In this document: positions 10,507-19,146 of the stretch, one piece after another
Layout of the letters: every line of letters begins with the position of its first letter
Numbering within the stretch: position 1 is the stretch's first letter
Origin: Myxococcaceae bacterium
Lineage (GTDB): Bacteria; Myxococcota_A; Polyangia; Polyangiales; Ga0077539
Assembly: GCA_004297725.1 (NCBI GenBank)
Contig: SCUS01000092.1
Span: 62,001-126,000, forward strand
DNA: 64,000 nt
Direction of reading: 5' to 3'
Position numbers and translations under genes: made by a program
The notes under the pieces: generated by a model
The model's database searches: none
What the model was told of the DNA's origin: nothing
What the model saw: only the letters and a program-made list of their open reading frames with translations

Positions 10507-12141
10507 ATGCGTGTCATTCGTCTTGGAGCCTTCTGTGTCTCGCTGTTGACCCCCGCCGCCGCCCTCGCGGACGACGTCACCGTGGCGCTCCCGGGTGCGA
10601 CGATCCCCGTAGGTCCGGCCGGGACGACGGTCGTCAACGTCAGCCGCTCGATCGTGGCGGGCGAGCGCTTCGCCGTCATCCGGGCGCGCGCCCCGGAGCA
10701 GCTCTCGCGCTGCGGCGTCGCCCCCGAGCGGGTCGCCGTCTGGGGCCTGCTCGAGGGCACGTGGACCGAGATGGCGCACGAGGTCATCGACCGCTGCCCC
10801 ACCCTCCCGACCCGCGTCGGCCGCCGCGTCCAGCCGCAGGTGGTGCGGGCGCGCATCGTGGAGATCATCGAGCGGGGCTCGCACCGCGCGGAGTTTCACG
10901 TTCGCCTGGTCGACCCGCGGCTGCCGTCCGACCAGTGGCCGGTGGCGCGCTACCACCGCGAGGGCGACCGCTTCACCGTGCAGCGCTCGACCGAGGTGCT
11001 GGCCGCGGCGCCCGGCCTCGCGCCCCGCCGCACCCTCGCCGAGCTCACCGGGGCGCAGACCGACGGTCGCCTCGGCGAGTGGGCCGCGACCGAGCCGTTG
11101 GCCACGAGCGAGCGCGGCACCCTCTGGGTCGCCCAGCAGGGCGAAGACCTCCTCGTAGCGGCCGACGTCACGGCGTCCGGGGAGGCGAGGCCGACGGTGA
11201 CGCTCCACCTGGCCGACGTCCGCGCGGGCACCGCCCTCGTTCGCGGCAGCGAGGGCAACAGCGGCCGGGTGGTGCGCCTCACCTGCGGCGGCGCGGCGGG
11301 CAGCGCAGGCGCCCGCTGCGAGCGGGTGGGCGACCGCTGGCACGTCGAGGGGAGCGTCGCCCTGGGCGCGCAGGTCTTCCGCGGTCGATCGGTCGAGGCG
11401 CTCCAGGTGCTGGCCTTCGCGGGGATCGAAGGGCGCACGGCGGTCAGCAGCAGCGAGGCGCTGCGGCTCGAGGCGGTGCAGCTCGCGCGCTCGATCGACC
11501 TGCTGCGCGGAGCGACGCCCGAGGTGGTCGCCCGCTGCGGCGACGGGTACCTCGGCCGCGTCTCGCCTCCGGGCGCGATGGGATCGGGCGGCGGCCTGCT
11601 CGACGGCGCGCTGGTGACCTGCGGGACGCGCTGCCGGGACGGGTACTGCGAGCGGATGTTCGGGGTCGGCGACGTCGCGGGGCGGCTGGAGTGGGCGCAC
11701 CAGGGCACCTGCCTGCGGGGCCTCGGCCCGGGCGGCGCCAGCGTCGACGGGTGCCACGCGGGCGCCTCGTCGCGGCTGCTGGGAACGCTCCCGGTGCAGG
11801 GCTTCGACGTCCTCGTGGGCGTCGAGCGCTCGTGGAGCACGGACGACACCCGCTGGCGCCAGGGCGAGCTGTGGGCGCTGGTCACGGCGACCGCCCAGTG
11901 GGAGCGCCTCCGGGTCGGCGTGGCGCAGCGCGCGCCCCGCCCGATCTACAGCCAGATGGAGATGCGCGACGGGCACCCGTCGCTCTGCGGTACCTCTGAG
12001 GGGTCCTGCGAGGTGTTTCGCGACCTGACGCTGCACGGCCGGGAGCAGGCCGCGGACTCGGTGACGGGGGAGGTCGTGGAGACGCTGCGCCGCGCCGGGC
12101 TCAGCGCGAGCCGCGAGCCCCAGCGCCTCAGCGCGCGCTGA
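10507..12141 (+). CDS. Exported protein of unknown function
   Basis: 544 residues from ATG 10507, set by GGAGGA at 10495-10500 (6-nt spacing) and a clear signal peptide ending in AALADD. The open frame continues 102 bp upstream, but that part lacks coding character. The mature protein is beta-rich. It has paired cysteines in the C-terminal third (CGTRCRDGYCERMFGVGDV, CLRGLG, DGCHAG, LCGTSEGSCEVF), suggesting a disulfide-bonded periplasmic or surface domain. No known domain is recognised. Divergent from uvrB across a 278-bp gap; the sigma-factor gene follows 165 bp downstream. Confidence 0.75.
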   Translation: MRVIRLGAFCVSLLTPAAALADDVTVALPGATIPVGPAGTTVVNVSRSIVAGERFAVIRARAPEQLSRCGVAPERVAVWGLLEGTWTEMAHEVIDRCPTLPTRVGRRVQPQVVRARIVEIIERGSHRAEFHVRLVDPRLPSDQWPVARYHREGDRFTVQRSTEVLAAAPGLAPRRTLAELTGAQTDGRLGEWAATEPLATSERGTLWVAQQGEDLLVAADVTASGEARPTVTLHLADVRAGTALVRGSEGNSGRVVRLTCGGAAGSAGARCERVGDRWHVEGSVALGAQVFRGRSVEALQVLAFAGIEGRTAVSSSEALRLEAVQLARSIDLLRGATPEVVARCGDGYLGRVSPPGAMGSGGGLLDGALVTCGTRCRDGYCERMFGVGDVAGRLEWAHQGTCLRGLGPGGASVDGCHAGASSRLLGTLPVQGFDVLVGVERSWSTDDTRWRQGELWALVTATAQWERLRVGVAQRAPRPIYSQMEMRDGHPSLCGTSEGSCEVFRDLTLHGREQAADSVTGEVVETLRRAGLSASREPQRLSAR

Positions 12142-12185
12142 CGCGGGGGCCCGCCGGGGCCACGATGGAGGTTTCCAGTTTTTGT

Positions 12186-12207
12186 TCGAGCTCTCCATTG
12201 TCGAGCT
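12186..12207 (+). promoter_or_regulatory. Direct repeat TCGAGCT x2 upstream of sigma factor gene
   Basis: TCGAGCT at 12186-12192 and again at 12201-12207, 15 bp apart. An overlapping inverted repeat CTCTCC/GGAGAG lies at 12191-12213. GTTTCCAG followed by a T-run lies just before it at 12171. All sit 100-135 bp before the GTG of the sigma-factor gene. They could be a promoter or operator, but no binding protein is known. Confidence 0.3.
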
Positions 12208-12306
12208 GGAGAGGGTGGCCCATCGTCCGCCGAAGTCGGGTGGGGTCTGCAACGGCCTCCGGCGCGCGTCGAGTCCCCCTCTAACCATCAGCCGTCGGAG
12301 AGCGCC

Positions 12307-13017
12307 GTGTTTCATCGTCAGTCGACCCTCCCTCCTCTGCCGATGACTCGCGCCCGCGCCCGGCTCACCGACGCCCTCGCCCGTCGGTATCTCGCCCGGG
12401 TCACCACCCACGCCCGGCACCTCGCTCGTCGGCTCCCTGCGCACATCGCCCTGAGTGACCTGATCAGCGCGGGGCTCCTCGGGGTCGTGGAGGGCTTCCT
12501 CCGCTTCGACCCCAACCGCCCCGAGACCCTCGACGCGTTCCTCGATCAGCACATCCGCGGCGCGCTGCTCGACGAGCTCCGCCGGGCCGACCCGCTCACC
12601 CGGGCCCAGCGTGGCTTCGTGCGGCGGCTCGATCGCGCCTCGAGCGCCGTCTCCACCCGCTCCGGCGGCGTCTGCGACGAGCTGCTCGCGGTGACCCTCG
12701 GGCTCAGCGTCTCGGAGTTTCGCTCGCGGGTCGCCGTGGTCCACGCGGCGACGGTGATGCAGGGCGCCGACGGCGTAGAGCGCGCGGAGGACGACGCCCC
12801 CACGCCCGACCGCGAGGTCTCCGCGAGGGAGGAGCACGAGCTCCTCTCCGACGCGACCCGGTCGCTCCCCGCGCGCGAGCGCGAGGTGCTGCGCCTCCAC
12901 TACGAAGAGGCTCAGACCTTCCGGGAGATCGGCGCCCACCTCGGGGTCTCCGAGTCGCGCGTCTCCCAGATCCACACCAGCGCCGTCAAGAACCTCCGGG
13001 CCATGCTCTCGCGCTGA
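12307..13017 (+). CDS. FliA/WhiG-type sigma-70 family factor
   Basis: 236 residues from GTG 12307, with GGAG at 12297-12300. ATG 12343 is an in-frame alternative. Region 2 is clear (DLISAGLLGVVEGFLRFDP, then RGALLDELRRADPLTR), as in sigma-28 proteins. A variable region 3 follows. Region 4 has the helix-turn-helix LPAREREVLRLHYEEAQTF-REIGAHLGVSESRVSQIH. The family directs RNA polymerase to flagellar or developmental promoters; no flagellar genes are present here, so a developmental or stress role is more likely. A close paralogue lies at 18164-18880. Both have an N-terminal extension before LARRYL. No anti-sigma gene is recognisable next to it. Confidence 0.85.
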   Translation: MFHRQSTLPPLPMTRARARLTDALARRYLARVTTHARHLARRLPAHIALSDLISAGLLGVVEGFLRFDPNRPETLDAFLDQHIRGALLDELRRADPLTRAQRGFVRRLDRASSAVSTRSGGVCDELLAVTLGLSVSEFRSRVAVVHAATVMQGADGVERAEDDAPTPDREVSAREEHELLSDATRSLPAREREVLRLHYEEAQTFREIGAHLGVSESRVSQIHTSAVKNLRAMLSR

Positions 13018-13019
13018 GA

Positions 13020-13033
13020 GCCCCCGCCGGGGC
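13020..13033 (+). terminator. Possible hairpin after the first sigma gene
   Basis: GCCCC-cgcc-GGGGC starts 2 nt after the sigma-factor stop. It is a short, stable GC stem without a following T-run, so it is only a weak terminator candidate. Confidence 0.25.
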
Positions 13034-13208
13034 ACTACCCTCGTGTCGCTCTTCAACCGATATCTCATCGGGGTTGGCGACATCGACGGCGGCCAATGCC
13101 CTCATGCGCGGCGATATCCCACAACTGCTGCGATGTATAGAACGGCGGTGTTTCCAGCTTTTTCACTCATGGGCTCACCGCGTCGACCGATCGACGTGGT
13201 TGAAGATC

Positions 13209-14162
13209 ATGGAGCACCTGTTCAAGACTCGACTCGGGTGGGCGGCGGCGATGACGGCGGCGATGTCGGCATCGATGACCGGCTGCGCCGTCGAGGTGGT
13301 CGAGGCCACGGACTGCGCCCAGTGTTCGACGTCTCAGCAGACCGTCTCTGCGAGCGACCCGGGCGAGGCCGCGGCGTGCGCGGCCTTCGAGGCGGTGAGG
13401 GTGCAGCAGACGCCGACCGCGCCGTGGTCGGCGGGGGCCGACCGGTGCGACCTCGGCGCGCTCCCCGAGCCGACGCGCCAGGCCTCGATCGGGTGGGTGA
13501 ACTACTACCGCCGTATGGCGGGCCTCGGGGCGGTGGCCGAAGACCGCAGCGACCGGGCGCCCGCGCAGGCCTGCGCCGTGCTGCTCGAGCGCAACGGGCA
13601 GCTCTCCCACGCGCCGCCCGCGGCGTGGGCGTGCGCCACCCTGATGGGCCGCGACGCCGCCGCGCGCAGCAACCTGTCGGGCAGCCCGGGCTTTCCGATG
13701 AGCCCGTGGCACTCTGTGCGCAACTGGATCGACGAGGCGCGCGACCTCTCCAACACCCTCGGCCACCGTCGCTGGCTCCTCAGCCCGGAGCTTCGCTCGA
13801 TCGCGTATGGGCAGACCGGGAGCTTCGCGTGCATGACCCTCGGCCTCGGGGCGCGGGACCCCCGGGCGCCGCAGTGGATCGCCTGGCCGCCGGCGGGCTG
13901 GGTGCCGAGCGCGGTGATGAGCACGACCTGGTCGTTCTCGAGGCCGGGCGCGGGCGCCGCAGGGACGCAGGTGCAGGTGTGGCGTGACGGCGTGGCGCAG
14001 GCCGTCGGCATGACGGTGCGACGCGCGGGCTACGGAGACGACACCGTCAGCTGGGAGCTCCCCGCGGCGTCCGACGGGAGCGTCTATCGCGTTCGCATCA
14101 GCGCCGCGGGCGAGCGGGCGGTCGAGTACGAGGTGCGACCCACGAGTTGCTCACGTCGTTGA
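13209..14162 (+). CDS. CAP-domain lipoprotein
   Basis: 317 residues from ATG 13209. The frame is open back to 13074, but a lipoprotein signal ending SMTGC directly after this ATG marks the start. A CAP/SCP-like domain covers about residues 80-250: GWVNYYRRMAGLGAV, AQACAVLLERNGQLSHAPP, a WIDEARDLSNTLGHRRWLL block with the family's conserved His, and IAYGQ. CAP proteins are secreted, and bacterial members are of mostly unknown function. The C-terminal 80 residues form a beta domain. Promoter region 13018-13208 is somewhat AT-richer and holds CCGATATC at 13057 and GTTTCCAG plus a T-run at 13150. Confidence 0.75.
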   Translation: MEHLFKTRLGWAAAMTAAMSASMTGCAVEVVEATDCAQCSTSQQTVSASDPGEAAACAAFEAVRVQQTPTAPWSAGADRCDLGALPEPTRQASIGWVNYYRRMAGLGAVAEDRSDRAPAQACAVLLERNGQLSHAPPAAWACATLMGRDAAARSNLSGSPGFPMSPWHSVRNWIDEARDLSNTLGHRRWLLSPELRSIAYGQTGSFACMTLGLGARDPRAPQWIAWPPAGWVPSAVMSTTWSFSRPGAGAAGTQVQVWRDGVAQAVGMTVRRAGYGDDTVSWELPAASDGSVYRVRISAAGERAVEYEVRPTSCSRR

Positions 14163-14206
14163 GACGGCGGCCGATATCAACGTTGAGAGCGGAGGCGTAG
14201 AGGTCC

Positions 14207-15796
14207 ATGAGCGAGTTCACGATATTGCCGACCGGAACCGTGGTGGCGAAGCGCTATCAGATCCTGAAGGTCCTGGGGAAGGGCGGCATGGGGGCGGTGT
14301 ACCAGGCCAAGGACGCCCAGACCTCGATGCTGGTGGCCCTGAAGACCCTGCGCACCGACCTGTACGAGCGCGAAGACCTCGTGAAGCGCTTCGAGCGCGA
14401 GGCCCGCGCCGCGGCGCGCATCGGGCACCCGAGCATCGTCGGGGTGCACGCCGTGGGTCACGACGACGCCCTGCGCACGCGCTTCATCGTGCAGGAGCAG
14501 CTCCGCGGCAACGACGTGGCCGGGTGCCTCAACGAGCTCGGCAGCCTGTCGCCGCTGTCGGCCGTCGCGGTGGCGGTGCCCGTGATGGAGGCCCTCATCG
14601 CCGCGCACGCCGCGGGCATCGTGCACCGGGACATCAAGCCCGAGAACATCTTCCTGCATGAGATGGACGACGGAGACGTCGTGCCGAAGGTCATCGACTT
14701 CGGCATCGCCAAGGTCCTCGACGAGCTCGACCGCATCGAGCGCACCGCCACCGGGATGGTGTTCGGCACGCCCTGGTACATGTCTCCCGAGCAGGCCCTC
14801 GGCGACAGCTCCATCGACGCGCGCACCGACGTGTGGAGCGTCGGCGCGATGATCTACGAGATGCTCTGCGGCACGCTGCCCTTCAGCGGCACCAGCCCCA
14901 ACGCCGTGATGGCGCAGATCATCTTCGGGCTGCCCACGCCGCTCGATCAGCACTGGCCGGACGCGCCCGCCGACCTCCAGGCGGTGATCCACAAGGCCCT
15001 CGAGCGCGACCTCGACAAGCGCTGGGCCACGATGGCGGATTTCCGCGACGCGCTGGTGGCGTGCTCCCTCTGGCGCGACGTCACCCCCGAGCTCGCCAAG
15101 AGCTTCCTCCCCCGGCCGAGCACCTTCGAGGGCATCGGCGACATCCTCCCCGCGGAGTTCATGGAGGGCCTCACCGACCTTCGGCGCCGCCGGCCTTCGC
15201 GCGCCAGCAGCGGGGCCGCCTCGGGGCCGGTGCCCGAGCTCTTCGACGTGCAGCCCGTGGTCCTCACCGCCTCCCCTCGACCCCTGCCGGCCACGATGGC
15301 GAGCCCGCCGGACCCTGGGCTGAGCGCCTCGAAGGCTCCCGACGACGAGGAGCGCATCCCGACGCAGCCGATCCCGCAGGAGCGACCCGCCCCGAGCGAG
15401 GCGCGCGTCCACGCCATGAGCGCCGTCGAGTTTCCGCTGCCAATGGCCCAGGCCCCGCTCGCGGTCGGGCATCTGCCCGCGGGCCACAAGATCCGGCGCC
15501 GACACCGCTCGGAGTTCAACACCCTCCGGCCCTCGACCTGGAGTCTGGGCGGCCCGTCGCGGGTGGTCTCGGGCATCAGCATCGCGCTCGCCGTGTTCTG
15601 CGGAGCCGTCCTGGTGTTCGGCATGGCGCATTGGATACGGCGGCCGCAGACCGAGCTCGTCGCCTCGTCGTACGTGCTGCCCGCGGCGCTCCGCACCGAG
15701 CAGCAGCCGCCCCACGGCGCGGCCGATCTCCCGCGAACGCTCCCGGAGACGCGGGTGACCGAGCGCGATCGCACGACCGACGATGATCGCCACTAG
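14207..15796 (+). CDS. Membrane Ser/Thr protein kinase (Hanks type)
   Basis: 529 residues. N-terminal kinase domain at about 15-285 with all key motifs: glycine loop LGKGGMGAVY, Lys46 in VALKTLR, catalytic loop HRDIKPEN, DFGIAK, and SPEQ in place of APE. A Pro/Ser-rich juxtamembrane region of about 150 residues follows, then one transmembrane helix near residue 450-475 (ISIALAVFCGAVLVFGMA) and a short outer tail, so the kinase faces the cytoplasm. It is followed 47 bp later by a pseudokinase-PilZ gene and then by a PilZ gene. This suggests a small module joining phosphorylation to c-di-GMP sensing. Confidence 0.92.
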   Translation: MSEFTILPTGTVVAKRYQILKVLGKGGMGAVYQAKDAQTSMLVALKTLRTDLYEREDLVKRFEREARAAARIGHPSIVGVHAVGHDDALRTRFIVQEQLRGNDVAGCLNELGSLSPLSAVAVAVPVMEALIAAHAAGIVHRDIKPENIFLHEMDDGDVVPKVIDFGIAKVLDELDRIERTATGMVFGTPWYMSPEQALGDSSIDARTDVWSVGAMIYEMLCGTLPFSGTSPNAVMAQIIFGLPTPLDQHWPDAPADLQAVIHKALERDLDKRWATMADFRDALVACSLWRDVTPELAKSFLPRPSTFEGIGDILPAEFMEGLTDLRRRRPSRASSGAASGPVPELFDVQPVVLTASPRPLPATMASPPDPGLSASKAPDDEERIPTQPIPQERPAPSEARVHAMSAVEFPLPMAQAPLAVGHLPAGHKIRRRHRSEFNTLRPSTWSLGGPSRVVSGISIALAVFCGAVLVFGMAHWIRRPQTELVASSYVLPAALRTEQQPPHGAADLPRTLPETRVTERDRTTDDDRH

Positions 15797-15843
15797 CCGA
15801 CGAATGCTCGCCGACGCCTCCCGATCGTCGGTAATTGGTAGTC

Positions 15844-17190
15844 ATGGACAACCCGAGAGTCGGTGACCACATCGATGCCCGCTACGAGCTGAAGCGCCAC
15901 CTGGGCGAGAGCGAGGCGTGCGTGCTCTTCGAGGCCCTGCACCGCTACACGGGCCGCCGCGTGGTGATCAAGCTACTGCGCCCCGGGGAGGGCACGCCCG
16001 ACGAGACCGAGACGCTGCTCATCCGCGACGCGTTCGCCCTCGGCCGCATCCGCCACCCCTACCTCGTCGAGCTCCTCGACGCGGGCATCTCGCACTCGGT
16101 CCCCTACGTGGTCACGTCGCTCCTGGAGGGGCGCTCGCTGGAGGCGCTGCTCACCGTGCGCGGCACCCTCACGGCCGAGGAGACCGCGACCATCGGGCGC
16201 CAGCTCGCGCTCGCCCTCGAGGCGTTGCACCGCAACGGGCTGCTCCACGGCGACGTGAGCCCGAGCAACGTGTGGTTCGTCCGATCGCCCCTCGGCGAGG
16301 AGCACGTCGTGCTGCGCAACCTCCAGATGACCTACGAGCCGCGGAAGGCCGTGCCGCTGGAGGGCCCGCGGCGGCGCTCGGGCTCGTTCGTGTACCGGGC
16401 CCCGGAGTCGGCCCGGAGCGGGCGCGTGGTCGACCCGCGGTCGGACCTCTTCAGCCTCGGGGTGTTGATGTTCGAGTGCCTCCTCGGGCGCCCGCCGCAC
16501 GGCCTCACGAGCGATCGCAACGACGGCGAGGTCCCGTCGATCAGGGTGCTCCGACCGGAGCTGCCCGACGCGCTGAGCTTCGCCATCGAGCGCTGCCTGC
16601 GGTCGTCCTCGAGCGAGCGCTTCTCCTGCGCCCGGGACCTCGTCGGCAGCCTGGAGGCCACGCAGATCGCCCGCGCGCCGACGCACTTCCTCTCGGGCAG
16701 CTCGCAGCACGGGCTGCGCGCCATCACCCCGCTGCTCGAGGCGCCCGCCCCGCGCTCCACGCTCCGGCAGCCCACGCCCCCGCGGGGCGCCGCGGCGGCG
16801 GTGTCCCCTCCCGTCGCCCCGGAGCAGCCGAGCGGCCTCACCCGGCGGAGGGTCGCCCGCGCGCCCTACACCACGCCCGTGCGGCTCATCGGGCACCACG
16901 GGGTGATGGAGGGCCGCATCGAGGACATCTCCACCCGAGGCGTGCTCGTCATCTCGGCCCGGGCCCTGGAGATCGGCGTCGTCGTCCAGCTCAGCTTCGC
17001 CCTCCCGGGCAACGGCGTGATCGTGCACACCAACGCGGTGCTCCGCTGGGTGCGCATCGCGCAGACGTCCCAGCGCGCGGCGCTGGGCTTCGAGTTCCAG
17101 GTGCCGCCGCTGGCGCTGCGCAACGCCGTCGAGATCTACGTGGCGCAGCGAGAGAGCCAGCCGGAGTCCAAGTCCCAGTCGGACCAGTGA
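15844..17190 (+). CDS. Pseudokinase-PilZ fusion protein
   Basis: 448 residues from ATG 15844; TTG 15835 is an in-frame alternative. The N-terminal 270 residues have a Hanks-kinase fold: VVIKLL lysine, HGDVSPSN in place of HRDxKxxN, an SDLFSLGVLMFECLLG block. The glycine loop is degenerate (LGESEACVLFEA), and LRNLQMT stands where the DFG Mg-binding motif should be, so catalysis is doubtful. After a Pro-rich linker, residues about 335-440 form a PilZ domain with RRVAR (RxxxR) and EDISTRG (DxSxxG), the c-di-GMP contacts. The protein may be a scaffold regulated by c-di-GMP, perhaps a target of the kinase just upstream. No transmembrane segment. Confidence 0.85.
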   Translation: MDNPRVGDHIDARYELKRHLGESEACVLFEALHRYTGRRVVIKLLRPGEGTPDETETLLIRDAFALGRIRHPYLVELLDAGISHSVPYVVTSLLEGRSLEALLTVRGTLTAEETATIGRQLALALEALHRNGLLHGDVSPSNVWFVRSPLGEEHVVLRNLQMTYEPRKAVPLEGPRRRSGSFVYRAPESARSGRVVDPRSDLFSLGVLMFECLLGRPPHGLTSDRNDGEVPSIRVLRPELPDALSFAIERCLRSSSSERFSCARDLVGSLEATQIARAPTHFLSGSSQHGLRAITPLLEAPAPRSTLRQPTPPRGAAAAVSPPVAPEQPSGLTRRRVARAPYTTPVRLIGHHGVMEGRIEDISTRGVLVISARALEIGVVVQLSFALPGNGVIVHTNAVLRWVRIAQTSQRAALGFEFQVPPLALRNAVEIYVAQRESQPESKSQSDQ

Positions 17191-17248
17191 GCGCCCGATC
17201 GGGGCTTCATCGGTCCGCGGATCGCCAGAAGGAGTCCAACCCCCCACC

Positions 17249-17641
17249 ATGACCGCAACCAGCACCCTCTCGCCCCCGTCCGACGTGCGACCCGAGAACC
17301 GTCGCTCCTGCGACCGCTTCGACGCGGAGTTCGAGATCACGGCGCAGAGCGAGAACAACTTCTACCGCGGCCTCTCGGAGAACATCTCCGTCGGGGGGTT
17401 GTTCTTCGAGACCTACGAGGAGCACCGCCTCGGCGACGTCCTCACGCTGCGATTCACCCTGCCCGGAACCCTCTCCCCCATCGAGGCGCAGGGCGTGGTC
17501 CGATGGATACGCGCGCCCAACCCGATGAGCGATACCCCCCAGGGAATCGGGGTCCAGTTCACCGACCTCGCCCCGGACTCCAGGCGCGTCATCGAGCGCT
17601 TTACCCGCAAGCGCGACCCGCTCTTCTATGAGCCCGACTGA
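17249..17641 (+). CDS. Single-domain PilZ protein
   Basis: 130 residues, start supported by AAGGAG at 17229-17234. It has RRSCDR (RxxxR) and ENISVGGLFFET (NxSxxG) followed by GDVLTLRFTLPG and a VVRWIR strand. This is the layout of the myxobacterial PilZ group exemplified by small PilZ proteins of Myxococcus. A c-di-GMP-responsive adaptor is expected. It follows the pseudokinase-PilZ gene by 58 bp on the same strand and resembles that gene's PilZ domain (LPGN-VIVHTNAVLRWVR versus LPGTLSPIEAQGVVRWIR), which suggests duplication. Confidence 0.9.
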   Translation: MTATSTLSPPSDVRPENRRSCDRFDAEFEITAQSENNFYRGLSENISVGGLFFETYEEHRLGDVLTLRFTLPGTLSPIEAQGVVRWIRAPNPMSDTPQGIGVQFTDLAPDSRRVIERFTRKRDPLFYEPD

Positions 17642-18163
17642 CATCCCATGAGCACCGTTGGCCCTTCGCGCCCTCCTCCCTCGTGAGCGCGGCGGCGCGA
17701 CGCAGAACCTGCGATCGCCCGTGTCCCCCTTCGCATATCCTGCACGACCCTGAAAACCCGTGATGCCAACGCCATGACGCGTGGAGAGCGCTCCACACGC
17801 GCGGCGAGCGCGGCCCATCCCGCTCCTCAGGGCGCCCGGGCACCCTCGGCCGAGCCATGACCTTCCCAGCTCGTGCGTCATGCTGCGTCGAATCGATGGA
17901 TGTCTTCCGTGCCGCGGCGGTCGAGCGATGCCCCGGCGCGCCCGAGGGCACCGTCAACCCTGTGTCAAAAGAAGCCTCGACACGTACATATTCGCTACGG
18001 TTGGATTATTGACACATATCGGATTGATGACACTTTTCTCGAATCGATCCCGGCATCAATCTTCCATAGCCATCCGAGAGCGGATTGAGCCGTCCTTCTT
18101 CGAAGGTTGAAGCGGGGCGGTGAGCCGATCGACGCACACTGGCTTCCAGGCTCGTGGAATGGA
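17642..18163. other. 522-bp intergenic region, AT-richer 3' half
   Basis: No gene is supported; short open frames here lack third-position G/C bias and ribosome-binding sites. The stretch 17960-18110 is clearly less G+C-rich than its surroundings. It contains TTGACA at 18009-18014 without a good -10 box at 17 nt. It probably carries the promoter and control sites of the downstream sigma-factor gene. A small RNA cannot be excluded. Confidence 0.5.
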
Positions 18164-18880
18164 ATGGCTCTCATGCGACATCCGTCGTCTCCCCAGGCTT
18201 CTCCCGCGCCCTCCGACGGCGCGCGCATGAGCGATGAGCTCGCGCGGCACTACCTCATCAGGGTAGGCGCGCACGTCCGACGCCTGGCCCGCCGGCTCCC
18301 TCCGCACATCGCCTGCAACGACCTCATCAGCGCGGGTCTCCTCGGCGTGGTCGAGGGCTTCCGACGCTTCGATCCCGAGCGCGCGGAGAGCCTCGACGCC
18401 TACCTCGATCACCGCATCCGCGGGGCCCTCCTCGACGAGCTCCGCCGGGCCGACCCGCTCACCCGGGCCCAGCGCAACTTCGCCCGTCAGCTCAACCTTG
18501 CCGCCCGGGAGGTCTCCAGCGAGCCCGGCGGCGCCTGCGACGAGTCGCTCGCCAGGAGCCTGGGGCTCGAGCTCGCGGAGTTTCGATCGCGCGTAGCTCG
18601 GGTGGCCAGCGCGGCCCCGGTGCAGGGCGCCGGGGGCGATGAGCTCATCGGAGACGGGGCCTCCGCGCCCGACGACGAGGCCTCCAGGAAGGAGGAGCGC
18701 ACGCGGCTCGCCAGCGCGATCGACGGCCTCCCGCCCCGGGAGCGCGAGATGCTCCGACTCTACTACGAAGAGGGCCGCACCTTCCGCGAGATCGGCGACC
18801 AGCTCAGCGTCTCCGAGTCGCGCGTATCCCAGCTCCATTCCCATATCGTGAAGAGCCTCCGCTCGACGTTGTCGGGATGA
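18164..18880 (+). CDS. Second FliA/WhiG-type sigma factor
   Basis: 238 residues from ATG 18164. In-frame TTG 18107, ATG 18173 and ATG 18227 are alternatives; 18164 gives an N-terminus matching the paralogue at 12307. Region 2 (ACNDLISAGLLGVVEGFRRFDPERAESLDA) and region 4 (LPPREREMLRLYYEEGRTF, REIGDQLSVSESRVSQLH) are intact. It shares long identical blocks with the first factor, including RGALLDELRRADPLTRAQR, while the region 3 linker differs. Two such factors 6 kb apart imply duplication with divergence of regulation or promoter choice. The target promoters are not known. Confidence 0.85.
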   Translation: MALMRHPSSPQASPAPSDGARMSDELARHYLIRVGAHVRRLARRLPPHIACNDLISAGLLGVVEGFRRFDPERAESLDAYLDHRIRGALLDELRRADPLTRAQRNFARQLNLAAREVSSEPGGACDESLARSLGLELAEFRSRVARVASAAPVQGAGGDELIGDGASAPDDEASRKEERTRLASAIDGLPPREREMLRLYYEEGRTFREIGDQLSVSESRVSQLHSHIVKSLRSTLSG

Positions 18881-19146
18881 GCGCAGCGCCAGCCGCACGG
18901 CGGCATTGAAGCATCGATATCCGACTCTCATATCCTATCGCACTGCGACTATCCATCATCCATCCGGATGCATTACAGACATCACCCATCCGACCCACAC
19001 GACGACGCCCCGGAGCGCCTGCTCAAGCCGCCGTATCGAGCATGAACGTCCGCGAATTCATACACGGATGGACACAGCGCACATCGGGCTCATGCTCGAC
19101 ACCGAATCCGCTCATGCCTGGGCGCTCGTTGCCGATAGTCGACCGT

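Noticed and set aside
15844-17190. Active Ser/Thr kinase call for the PilZ fusion
   Set aside because: The DFG motif is missing and the glycine loop is degenerate, so it is called a pseudokinase.
17873-18110. Small open frames before the second sigma gene
   Set aside because: Third-position bias is lost in this AT-richer stretch and no start signal is seen.
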